From assembly GCA_007922225.1 (NCBI GenBank), contig ML679970.1, positions 38,919,460 through 38,983,459 of the forward strand: a stretch of DNA of 64,000 nucleotides, read 5' to 3'. Shown here piece by piece: positions 34,913 to 45,181 of the stretch. Position numbers and translations under genes: made by a program. Source of the stretch: Emydura subglobosa (lineage: Eukaryota; Chordata; Testudines; Chelidae). Every line of letters begins with the position of its first letter. Positions within the stretch are counted from its first letter, which is position 1. The notes beneath the pieces are model-generated. The model was not told the DNA's origin. It saw only the letters and a list, made by a program, of their open reading frames with translations, and made no database searches.

Positions 34913-35112
34913 GTCACGGGCGGAAAGAAGGAACTGAGGGGCCGTAGGGTCGGTGGTGCCTCATATACCGCGGCATGTGCGCGGTCCCTCCAGGGGGCGC
35001 CGCTGACGACTTTACAGGGTCTGCTAAGGGGAAAAAAGTTCTGGGAACCCGTGCACGGTGGCATGCACTCACCTATATTGGAATGGAGATGAGCAATCAC
35101 TCAAAGTAGAAC
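34913..35112 (-). repeat. DIRS copy B, 5' inverted terminal repeat
   Basis: Inverted counterpart of 28,984-29,235, with the same CATTCCAA, CTTTTTTCCCCTTAGCAGA and GGTATATGAGG blocks. Confidence 0.82.
34972..34978 (-). promoter_or_regulatory. TATA-like box in the DIRS copy B 5' terminal repeat
   Basis: On the minus strand GGTATATGAGG lies about 130 bases inside the element's 5' end. The same box is present at the mirrored place in the other terminal repeats. It is the only TATA-like sequence in this GC-rich repeat, so it is a candidate core promoter for the element transcript. Function is inferred. Confidence 0.35.
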
Positions 35113-36460
35113 TATCTTTACATGCAAGGTAAACAAAGCTATAAACCCAGCGAATGGGGGAGAGACCTCAACTATAAGGACGGGGCTGAACCTCAGAGAG
35201 ACAGTTCAATCAACTGTTTGTATGCATTATTATTGTATTCTAAAAGTGTACCAAGTAAGGTCTTTTATGAAAGCCTGTGACAAACTGGGGATTCATTTAA
35301 TTGTGAAATGTATGCATTAACACTATAGGAGAAACTATGGATATTCACTTACGTTGTGCTTTAACGTCTGAGACCAAACTCAGGGAGAAACAGATTTTCA
35401 CCTAGACAGGAGGGAAAACAGCTACCTACCTGTCTCCAATGTAAATTAAGCTGTCTCAAATATATATGAAATCAAAACAATGTAAGTCCCTTTTCCATAC
35501 GATGAAAAGTCAACAGGAAAGGAAGAACAGCAGGAAGTCTTCCTGCCTCTTGACAATGAATTTTAAGAACTTTTACATCCCAGGAAGAGAGAGCAACTTT
35601 GTCTGGGCTAGTTTGTCAAAAAATAAATTTCAAAGGTTTAATGTACTACAAAAAGAATAGGGAGAAAACTCCATAGTTATCCATCACTTGGGAAAATAAA
35701 GGGGATAGAGCTTTTGAAATCGCAGAATGTTGGATTCGGCAACCAAGGGGGTTAAAGTTTCTGTGACCTGAGTTTAGGCAAAAAACATTAGGCAAAGATT
35801 GTAACTTGCTGAAATTATGTTTAGTCTTAGAAATGTATTTTTAGGTTTGTTTGCTTTTGACACTTTTTATCTTTATTCCTTTCACTTAGTCCTTTTGTTA
35901 AATTAACTTGTTTTACTTTTACTATAAATCAATTATTAATAAACCAATGCTGTGATTGAAATAAGAGTGTATATATAGTCTCTTTAAAGGAGCAACGAAC
36001 TTATTAACTTCTGTGAGTGTTCCAAGAGAGGGCAGGACATTGCAGGGAGACATCTCTGGGGAACTTGGAAGTTGGGGGTTCACTATTTGTTATCTGAAAG
36101 GCAATGTGTGTCCTGAAGGGCTTCCTGCAACCTGGTGTGTCAGAGAGTTGTCACTCCACTTAGTAGTAGCAAAACTCTCACTTGCTGAGGCTGAGAGAGG
36201 TAATACAGTAATTCACAATTCTGGGAACCTCAACATATTGTCACACTGGCAGATGATTTGGGGGATATTCGGAACTGGGAAGGTGCTGGAGTCACTCTGC
36301 AAAAAGTAGCGGTGGAAACCAGAGTGTGACTGCATGTTTGTCTGCTGGCTGTTGGTATCAGGGCTGTGAGCCACAGCAATAGCATTTAAGGCATCTAGAG
36401 TTGCAGAGCAGGTGGTGAAACAACCCCTTACTGGTCTGGGTTGAACTCCAAAGCATCACA

Positions 36461-37030
36461 ATAGGTTTAATGGGTTCCATTTACATTAGTGGGAGTTAAA
36501 ATGTAAAGTTTTCATAGGCTGCATTGCAAAAACAATCACTTAAGCAATTCTGTTAGTCTACATCCTTCAGAGTCTCTTTTTCAACCAAGAAGAGAGTAAT
36601 GTATTAGTTTAACAAGAGGGGCCAGCTGAGTCCTTCTCAGTTCATTCAAGTATTGTTCTCCATGGGAGTCCTGATGCAGATGATGAAGGAATGTGGACAT
36701 AACTAGAGTAAGTTAGGGAGGATAAATTAACTTTTTTCTTTTTTGGTAACTTGCACAGAATTTTACTTTGTGCTTTAATTATAACTTATCCTTCATCCTG
36801 GTTGAAGAAAGGTTGTTCTAGGCCTAAGGAGGGTGACATTTCCTCTGAAAAGGTCAGGTGTATGCCATGCATAACGTATCTGTTCATTGCGCTTTGCCTC
36901 GGAACTAAGCAAGCCAAGCTTTGTACCTGTTACTTTCTAAGAGCCGATTGTGGGATAGGGCCAGTTTTTTTTTACAGTAATTAATTAATTCCAATTCTAA
37001 ATTCAACTCTAAATTACTATAAATCCCTCT
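36461..37030. other. No gene seen
   Basis: AT-rich sequence between the LTR-like element and truncated DIRS copy C. It ends in an ATTAATTAATTCC and TAAATTC-type stretch directly before the copy C break. Confidence 0.5.
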
Positions 37031-38800
37031 GGCCGGGGCGATGAGTATCATATCTGCCCTGTCCCTCTTGATTTTCAAGAGAACCTTGAGCAGGAGTGGA
37101 ATGGAGGGGGGAACGCGTACATGAGGGTCCTCGTCCATTCGATGAGGAATGCGTCGGATATCAAGACCGGCTCACGACCCCCAAGCGAGCAAAACCTCAG
37201 GCACTTCTTGTTCCAGGACGACGCAAACAAGTCCGGGGGGGAACACCCCACTTGCGGAAGATGGAAGTCACTACCTCTGGGTGCAATGACCAGTCATGGC
37301 GGGGTAGAAACAACCTGCTGAGGCGATCCGCCTCGTCATTCCTCACCCCCAGGAGGTGAGAGGCAGACAAATGAAAGTCGTGCCTTACTGCAAAGTCCCA
37401 CAGGCATATGGCTTCCTGGCAGAGGGCTGAGGAGTGCGCATCCCCCTGCCTGTTTATATAAAACATGGCTGTGGTGCTGTCTGTCAGCACTTGCACCACT
37501 CTGCCCGCCAGGAATCTAAGGAACACCTTGCATGTTAGTCTGACGGCCTTGAGCTCTTTTACATTGATGTGCAGGCGCCTCTCCTCCCCGTTCCAGAGCC
37601 CCTGAGTGCCCAGGTTAGTGCTGATGTGGGCTCTCCACCCCACATCTGAGGCATCGGAGATCAGGGTGACCAAAGGGGCTAGATCCCGGAAAGGGACGCC
37701 CCTCAACACTGCCCTGGGGGTCCGCCACCAGTTCAAGGAGGCTAGGACGGGGGGAGCGGGGGGACCATGACTACCCTGTTTAAGGGTGTCTGCTTGGCAT
37801 GTATGCTGATGCCAACCAAGCCTGGAGTGGCCTGAGCTTGAGGCGAGCTAGCTGCACTATGTACGTGCATGCTGCCATGTGGCCTAACAGCTGAAGGCAA
37901 TGCCTGTGTTGTCAGGTGCAGCTGGGCGATAATCGCAGTCATAGCCTCGAACTGAGGTTGCAGGAGGAAGGCTCTAGCTTGGGAAGCATCCAGGGTGGCC
38001 CCGATGAACTCTGTGCGCTGCACCGGGGTTACAGTTGATTTCTGCTCGTTTATGAGCAGACCCAGCCTGCTGCATGTGGCACATGTGAGGGTCACACTGT
38101 CCTACACGTGGGACCTGGATCTGCCCCTGATTAACCAATCATCCAGGTAAGGAAAAATCTGCACACCTCTGCGCTTCAGGTGGGCAGCCACTACCGCCAT
38201 GCATTTGGTGAATACCCTGGGGGCCGATGAGAGGCCAAAGGGTAGGGCTGTAAATTGGTAATGAGAACCAGCCATCGTAAATCGAAGGAAACGCCTGTGG
38301 CTGGGAAAGATAGATACATGGACGTATGTGTCCTTCAGGTCGAGGGCGGCATACCAATCTCCTGGATCCAAAGCAAGGATAATGGAGCCTAAGGAGACCA
38401 TGGGAAACCTGAGTCGCCTGATGTATTTGTTTAGACAGCGCAGGTCTAATAGGGGTCTTAGGCCCCCCTTCGCCTTGGGGATGAGGAAATACCTGGAATA
38501 GAATCCTCTCCCTTTCTCATTTTTCGGAACCATTTTCACCGCCCCCATGTCGAGGAGGGTGACTACCTCCTACAAGAAGAGTTGCTCATGAGAGGGGTCT
38601 CTGAAGAGGGATGGAGGGGGAGGGTTTTTTTTTTGGGGGGGGGGAGACGTAAATTGCAGGGCATATCCCCAGAGAACTATCCCGAGGACCCAATTGTCCA
38701 ATGTGATGCTTGCCCATTCGGCGTAGAAGGGCCTTAATCTGTCCAGGAAGGGGCGGATCCAGGGAGAAGGCAGGGGTGCCACCCTCAGGCGCACTATCAA
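37031..38800 (-). pseudogene. DIRS copy C reverse transcriptase-RNase H ORF, broken
   Basis: The best preserved catalytic residues of the three young copies: YAALDLKD and YLDDW in RT (38,548-38,102), ISDASDVGW, NVKELKAV, LTDSTTAMFY and RNDEADRLSR in RNase H (37,736-37,197). TAG at 38,102-38,104 follows the RT palm, where copies A and B have Gln or its equivalent. The connection region (38,095-37,742) loses frame near 37,905 through a short deletion. The frame from 37,138 keeps VLLKIKRDRADMILIAPA before running into flanking DNA. It could not be translated whole. Confidence 0.88.
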
Positions 38801-41297
38801 AATTGGCCCTTTGGATTACCCAACCCCTTGGGGGCCTTGACTGGGAGGCCAAGGACAAGCTAGGGGGCTGATTATGCCTTCTAAACCCTCTGTTTCTGTC
38901 CCTGCCCCTGTGGGCTGGAAGGGCCTAGGCGGAGGCCTCGGTTGCTGCTGCACTTGGGGCCGTGACTGCCGCCTGGAAGCCTGGAGCATGCACAGGCCCA
39001 GGGAGCGGAGCGTGGCCCTGGAGTCTTTAAAGCTATATAACTTAGCATGTGTGTGGTTGGAAAACAGCCCATCTCGTCAAAGGAGAGGTCCTGGATGGAC
39101 TGCTGCACCTTCTGCGACAGCACTGAAGACTGCAGCCACGAGCAGCGCCTCACGGCAATGGCAGAGGCCACTGCCCTGCTTGCGAGTCTGCAGCATCACA
39201 GGACGTTCGCAGGCCCACCCTAGCCACTGTGATCCTTCATCCAGGACCGTGGCAAAGTTCGCGGCCTGGTCCTGGGGCAGGGCCTCAGCAAACCGGCTGA
39301 GGGAGTCCCATAAATTGAAATTGTACCTGCCCAGCATGGCCTAGTGGTTGGCAATCCTAAACTGTAGGGCTGCCGTTGAATATACCTTGCTCCCAACAAG
39401 TCCAGTTTCTTCTTGTCCTTGTTTTTGGGAGTGGACCCCTGATGGCCTTGTCTGTCCCTTTGGTTGGCCACATCCACCACCAGGGTCCCCGGGGGCGGGT
39501 AGGTGAATAGGAACTCAAACCCTTCGGCCAGAACATAGTACTTTTTCTCGGCCCCCTTAGATGTAGGGGCGACCAAAACAGGGGTTTGCCACAGGGCTTC
39601 GGCGATTTTAAGGACCCTGTCATGTACGGGAAGGGCCACCCTTGCTGGGGCATCCACTCCCAGCACATTGAAGAGGGTATCCTCTTCCTCCTCCAATTCC
39701 TTAATCTCCAGGTTTAGGTTAGAGGCCACCCTCTTGAGCAGCTCCTGGTGCACCCTGAAGTCTCTCAGCAGCGCCATGTGGTCTCTGGAGGCTGCCTCGT
39801 CTAGGGAGGAGGACTGCCAAGGTGTAGCCTGAAGCTGGTCCCTCCCATTGGTCCGACTCCTCATCCGAGGAATGGTCCCGACGCCCCTTTTCCGGTGTGG
39901 GGGGCACAGACTGAACCCCTCCCGACAGTACCGACTGTGGCCCTGGCCCCATCTGGACACCCCATGGGCCCCAACAAGGCCATTGCTGCTGCCACTGCCC
40001 CTGTGGCCAGCAGGGGGCTGGTAGTGGTACCAGCAGAGGTGCATTGTGAGGGCATTGGCTGTCCCTCCGGGAATACTGACTTTTCTGGGACCCCAAGCCT
40101 CTAGAGCAGTGGTGCCGAGCCCCTCCCCACTCCTTGGTGCTGTTCGGTGCCAGAGACCACCCTCTCGCCACCGCCGCCGAGGACACCGCCAAAGATCACT
40201 TTCGTCTCCTTGAATGGTGCCTGCGAGTCAATGAGCGCTCCAAAGAGCTCAATGCCGACGACTGGCGTCTCAGCACCGAGGACTTTCAGTGCCACGTGCT
40301 CGGAGAACGGGAGCGGTGCCGTCGGGAGCTTCTCGGTACCGGATGCGATTCCAGTGACTGGCTCTTTGAGGGCAACCTGCTTCTGCACTGCGAGCTCCGT
40401 GATGCCAGGCTCCGCGACGGCAACCAGATGCTGCACCGTCTCTTTGCGCGCAACCTCTTCAGTGCCGCGGACTGGGAGCTAGAGTTGTCCCTTCGTCGCA
40501 CAGCAGACCTTGAACGGCACTGCCTTCTGCACCCCACCTCCAGCGTCAGCGTCTGGCCTCGGTGCCAAGGGGAACATCTGCTCGACGAGGGAAACTCAGA
40601 GCGGCTGCTAGGGGAGTGTTCTCACTCTACCCCCAATGGCCGTCCGGCAGGAGACTCTTCCACCCCAGCCGGGGGTCTCCACCGCCCTTTGGGGGGACCC
40701 ATCGCGGGCTTGCCCTGGGACACCGGCCCTCTCTCTCTCTGCCAGGGGCGGGGAGGATGCGGGGGCAAGGCCATCAAGGCTCTTGCCGCCTGGAACACCT
40801 CCAGTGTCTACGGCACCAGCAGAGGCAGTACCCCAACTCCCTTGAGTCGGGGTTGGCTCTCTGCCTGGAGATGCAGGCACCGGAGAGGACTTGACTGGCC
40901 GTGGCTGGTGCATCTCCCCACTCGACCCTGCCCTTTCCAGCAGCGCAGGGGAGTGTTCGTGCACTGTGCACGGTTTCTTCTTTTTCTTCTGCACTGGAGA
41001 CATTCCTCAGCGCTGGGTCGAAGTTGGTGCCGGAGATGCACTCTGCACCGAGGATACACTCGGTGCCGAGGTGGAGCCTATTGGCTCGGATGCCGGTCGG
41101 AGAGCTGCCTCCATAAGCAGGGCTTTCAACCTGATATCTCTGTCCTTTTGAGTCCTAGGTTTGAAAGCCCTGCAGATTTTGCACTTCTCCTTTCTATGCT
41201 CTTTCCCCAAACACCTACGGCAGCAGTCGTGGGGGTCGCTGAGCAGAAAAGCCTTCGGACAGGAGGTGCACGGCTTAAAGCCAGGTGACCCGGGCAT
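38800..41297 (-). pseudogene. DIRS copy C ORF1 (Gag-like), broken
   Basis: Has the most complete Cys/His array of the window: FKPCTSC, then DPHDCCRRCLGKEH, then KCKIC, then FKPRTQKDRDIRLKA (41,297-41,100). TGA at 41,007-41,009 interrupts an otherwise continuous frame (41,297-40,608); a CGA to TGA change is likely. Further frame changes follow in the low-complexity middle. The conserved C-terminal part (about 39,800-39,420) has RDFRVHQELLKRVASNLNL, RVALPVHDRVLKIAEALWQ and AEKKYYVLAEGFEFLF. The long plus-strand frame at 40,134-41,288 is an antisense shadow of this gene. Confidence 0.85.
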
Positions 41298-41451
41298 GAC
41301 CTGACCACCTTAAGCCCCTCGGGGCTTCTAATCTATTTCTCTCTAAACTAACACTACTTAACACTACTTAATTATTTAAGGTAATAACAACACAGTTCAA
41401 CAAGGGGGAATGGTACATGCGAAGAGCAAGAGTCATTCCAGTAACTGTCAC

Positions 41452-41645
41452 GAGTGGAAAGAAAAAACTGAGGGGCCATAGGGTCAACAGTGCCTCATAT
41501 ACCACAGCATGTGTGCAGGACTCCAGGGGGCACCAGAGTCGACCCTACGGGGTCTGCTAAGGGGAAAAAAGTTCCGGGAACCCGTGCACGGTGGCGTGCA
41601 CTCACCTATATTGGAATGGACATGAGCAATCATTCGAAGGAGAAT
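41452..41645 (-). repeat. DIRS copy C, 5' terminal repeat
   Basis: Matches the 5' terminal repeat of copy B (GTGCACTCACCTATATTGGA, CTGCTAAGGGGAAAAAAGTT, GCCTCATATACC). There is no partner repeat because the 3' end is missing. Confidence 0.85.
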
Positions 41646-41831
41646 TGTTTGTTTTTAGAATTTTTAATTATACCTATGGGGGAAAAGGTATGCTGTGAGC
41701 TCAGAGTGTAAAAAGTGATATTTGGTTTCAGCTGCCAAAAAGAAGATAGTTCTGTTTGCAAATTTCATTAACACAAAAAACATTTTATATGAATTAAAAA
41801 AAGATGGCACCCAGTTGGTACCTGTACTTAC

Positions 41832-41980
41832 TCATTACCCCAGTCCAGTCGCACTGTAAGGTGTCTCTTCACCTCTCGCACCTGATCCTGTGTCAAGTGA
41901 CCTGACAGTAGCTGTCTACGTAGGTCAATAAGTTCATTCATCACATGGCGTAGTTTGTAGAAAAGATCTATCTTATGCTT
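41832..41980 (-). CDS. DOCK3: Internal exon of a DOCK-B family gene, best match DOCK3
   Basis: This 149-bp exon encodes 49 codons plus two bases, starting K-H-K-I-D-L-F-Y and ending L-D-W-G-N. The segment lies between the N-terminal SH3 domain and the C2 (DHR-1) domain of DOCK-family guanine nucleotide exchange factors, which activate Rac (DOCK3, also called MOCA, is mainly neuronal). On the minus strand it is preceded by a pyrimidine-rich TTTTACAG acceptor (AG at 41,981-41,982) and followed by the donor GA|GTAAGT (41,825-41,831). The phase is 0 in and 2 out. The reading frame is open, and the stretch with RHVMNELIDLRRQ and GHLTQDQ is close to DOCK3 as I remember it. DOCK4 is the alternative, but its version of this stretch differs more. 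I found neither neighbouring exon, so the introns on both sides extend beyond or through the window. This is the only host coding sequence I can support. Confidence 0.85.
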
Positions 41981-44212
41981 CTGTAAAAGTATATTTTGGT
42001 GGTAAGAAAAAAAAAGGGGGGGAAAAGAGAAATCAAATGAGATATTATAATCAATTATCCAACAAAAAAGGCAACTCACAAAAGAATCACTCTTCTTCTC
42101 ATATATGCATCAAGGTCATGAAGCTTCCATAAAATAAATAAATACAAACTCCAAGCTCCTTTTTCAGGTTGTCACAGTCATACAGTTTATTTTGCTTCAA
42201 AAAGTAACCTCTATAATAGCTTCTGTTTTTAAGTATGCATAATTTTTTTTAAAATTAGAAAATTAGAGCTTTTACTATTTGTTATTACTAGAACTGCTAT
42301 TAAGTTCACAAAAACACAACCAGTTGTAAACCCCGAAATGGAAATGTCTGCTAATTGCTGTGGCCTTGAATATTATAACAGTACTAGAAAGGTAGATGGA
42401 TCACAAGGCACAATTAGGTAATGTTTTCTTGCCTGAGGCCTAACTCTCAGAAAGAGAAGGAAAAACCCCATGAATTTATATGTATCTAATTACATCCTGC
42501 TCTTTAAAGTGTGCCTAAACCTCAAAATGGAGCAATTGCAATTTAAATCACTTGATTTTTTCCCCCCCAATCATTGATTTAAATCAGGTTCAGCCTTTGT
42601 AAAACTAATATGAAAAATTGGTCTTTTGCAACTTTAGATTAAAATTTATAATATACTAAATTATAAATACTGGTATTTTAATGCCACTACTGGGAGGCTG
42701 TCTTATTTGAATATTACACAAAAGCCTATTGGCAAAAAACAAATTATTGAAAATTAAGGCAAACACTCAAACAGGTACATAAATTTTGTACATGTACCAT
42801 CCCATTAACTTAAATGGGACTACTTATGGCTCTGAATCTGCACTACTGATGTCCATGCGAATTTTAATTTTAGCTTCAATAGCAGCAAGATCAATCAGTA
42901 TGTGCTTAAAAGTAAGCATATGCATTAGAAGCTAAACATTTGTATTTTTACTATATTTTCATATTATAAAATCTGAATAACAAAATTAATTTGCTTCATT
43001 TTTAACAATAAGAAGTTATCTAGACTTTTAGTACATTAACAAAATTATTGCAAACTCTTTTATACACAGGCCAAAAATTTCAAGGATAGGAGTCTAAAGG
43101 CTCTTAGGCCCATATTTAGGCACCTAAAGATGGGATTTTCCGAAGTACCTAAGAGCACAAGTCCCACTGACTTCTAACTGCAAACCTTGATAGAGAAACA
43201 CAGCCTGATTACAGGATTTCAGCTTTCCTGATGTGTGGAAGTTCAATACATCAGAAAGCAGTATTGGTTACAAATACCGCATGGTTACAAATCATTTACT
43301 ATCAATGTTGTGTTATTCTCACAATAAAGATGATATTGAAGCCCTGTACTTGTCTTTTTCAACACAGATGAGCATTTTAAGTGAACAATTTCTTAATAGA
43401 AAAAAACTCCATGTAAAATTAAAATTTTTTACTAACTATGAAACTAAAGAAACAAGTATGAAATATCCATTTTAGCACAAAGAGTATAAAATGGGTGGAA
43501 GGTAAAGAGCTAGAAACAGGTAAACAAAAATGTGATTTAAATACAATAAAATCAATTATTTTTTAAAAAAATCATTATTTAAATAATAAAAATATCATGA
43601 TTTTTACCCACTCTGTTAACCCCATATAGAGATGTAGTCATCCATCAATACCTGTAGCGTACCACATGTCTAGAATACAGAATTAGCTCAACCCATAGGT
43701 TTCAATCATAGTCATTTTGTTGCCCTCTGTCGAATTCCTATTTAGTCAAATCAATTTGGCCTTATGAATTCAGTTTTCAAAGCAGGTCTTTCTTATGCAC
43801 ATAGGATAGGATTTTTAGAAGTGTTCAGCATTGGTCTAACTCTGCACCCATTGCAGTCACTGGTAAAACTCCCAGGATGATATCCTGGCCCTACTGAAGT
43901 CAATGGGAGTTTTGCCATTGAATTCAATAGTTCCAGAATGTTACTCCCATTGATTTCACTGGGAGCAGAGCTCAGCCAATACCAAACATTTTTGAATATC
44001 CCATCTGTAACTCTTAAAGTACTAAGGTCCAGGATTTAACTGGAGTACCTAATACCAACTAAAAACATAGGCATAGATCCCCAAAACATGTCTATCATAA
44101 ATCAAAAGAATGAAAAATATTTAGGTCCATATTAACATAAGTAGTAATAAATCACAACAAAATAATTCTTCACAATGCCGGCAACAAATACAGGCAACAC
44201 ATATAGGATCTT
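41981..44212. other. Intron; no gene seen
   Basis: Begins with the acceptor side of the DOCK3 exon. AT-rich. Short pieces at 43,090-43,160 and 43,810-43,985 (CAATGGGAGTTTTGCCATT, TCCCATTGATTTCACTGGGA) look like decayed TIR-type DNA-transposon remnants common in reptiles, but I cannot set ends. Confidence 0.5.
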
Positions 44213-45181
44213 GGGACCAGATCAACAAAGGGATTTAGGTGTCTAACTCCCAGATTTAGGCACTTATGTCTCAGTTTAAGCAGCGCTGAGATCCACAAAA
44301 TGGCCACTCAACTGCTGCCTGACTAAACTCAACAAATGTCTAAATTTTTGGCTGTAACAGTTCCATGTGCTTCAAAGTTTCTGCTCCTGAGCATGTGCAC
44401 TGCTGCTTCACTGGAGGCATCATTCCAGATGCCTATCTCATGTCTCAGACCCAGTGCGATCCTCAAACCAAGTAAAGAAAGGCATAGCTCTACCTATCTT
44501 CCCTGTGGGGACTGATTAATTAGGCATGCTCTGAGCACACCTACTTCTACAAGAAAAAGAAGAAAGAAGCAGCAGCACAACAGTTCCCTTATAACCTTTA
44601 GATGAGTGGTTAGGGTACTCAACTGGGATGTAGGAGATTTCCCTTTTCAATTCTCCTCTCAGTCTGATGAAAAGGGATTTGAATAAGTGTTCCCAACCTC
44701 TGAGGTGAGTGCCAGAGCCACTAGATTATGTGATATGCTGATATGAGTCTTTTTTCATCTCTTCTGTTGAAGCCATTCCACTTTAACTGAATAATTAAAT
44801 ATTAACTGGCCCAGAGCAAATGAATCACTTTATAGTCCAGTGGTAGGGCACTCACCTGAGAGATAGGGAATTCGGTTAAAATCCTTCTCAGAGGAGAATA
44901 CTGAATTGGGGTCTTCTACATCCTGGATAAGTACCCTAACCACTGGGCTAAAGATTCTAATGTAGACTACCTCTGTCTCTTTCTCTTTCTCCCCACTCCC
45001 TGATATTTTGTGTTAAATTAGCCAGGTGCCTAACTCATTCTTGCAAGAAACAGCTTTGGCACCAGAAATGGGGTGCCTAGATGTGGACTGCAATTCAGTC
45101 CTCCTTGGGCCTGGATTTAGGTGCCAACTCTACTGAAGGGGTGGAGTTTGCAATACCTACATCCCTTTGTTGATCTGGCCC
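44213..45181. mobile_element. Long foldback (palindromic) DNA-transposon-like element with tRNA-like arms
   Basis: The ends are GGGACCAGATCAACAAAGGGA and, reverse-complemented, GGGCCAGATCAACAAAGGGA, inverted repeats of about 30 bp. Nested inside, GTGGTTAGGGTAC...GGATGTAGGAGA (44,604-44,640) is mirrored by its complement near 44,900-44,950. GTCCAGTGGTAGGGCACTCACC (44,837-44,858) mirrors 44,699-44,722. The mirrored arms contain tRNA A-box-like (TGGTTAGGGTAC) and weak B-box-like sequence. No open frame. The superfamily is not assignable and the target duplication is unclear. Confidence 0.7.

Larger units (their letters stand above)
28984..35112 (-). mobile_element. DIRS retrotransposon copy B, nearly full length (about 6.1 kb)
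   Basis: Same layout as copy A: 5' terminal repeat (about 34,913-35,112), ORF1, RT-RNase H-methyltransferase-like ORF, recombinase, internal complementary region, 3' terminal repeat (28,984-29,235). It is inserted in an LTR-like element whose two halves continue on each side. Terminal repeat and recombinase sequence are very close to copy A. Stops, frameshifts and active-site changes show the copy is inactive. Confidence 0.93.
28733..36460 (+). mobile_element. LTR-like element (copy 1), split by DIRS copy B
   Basis: Two pieces, 28,733-28,983 and 35,113-36,460, together correspond in order to the element at 56,610-58,277. Shared blocks include AGGTAAACAAAGCTAT, GTGAAATGTATGCATTA, CAGCTACCTACCTGTC, AATCAAAACAATG and TTTTCCAAG-type stretches. 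An ATTAATAAACC / TTAACTTGTTTTAC polyadenylation-like region is also shared. The unit starts TGACATAC and ends CATCACA, compatible with TG...CA LTR ends. No protein genes are present, so it would be a solo LTR or a non-autonomous element. The direction is inferred from the AATAAA-type signal. Confidence 0.55.
37031..41645 (-). mobile_element. DIRS retrotransposon copy C, 3'-truncated
   Basis: Contains the 5' terminal repeat (about 41,452-41,645), ORF1, RT and RNase H. It stops abruptly near 37,031 in the middle of the methyltransferase-like region, at the LIAPA block. The recombinase, internal complementary region and 3' terminal repeat are absent. The missing end corresponds to roughly 1.5 kb of copy B. 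The 5' terminal repeat is about 190 bp from the DOCK3 exon. Confidence 0.92.

Noticed and set aside
40134..41288. 384-codon plus-strand open frame
   Set aside because: It lies exactly antisense to DIRS copy C ORF1, whose GC-rich composition keeps the opposite strand open; no domain is recognisable and copies A and B do not conserve it.
44590..44960. tRNA gene
   Set aside because: A-box-like sequence is present in both arms of the foldback element, but no tRNA cloverleaf with a proper T-arm and acceptor stem could be drawn.
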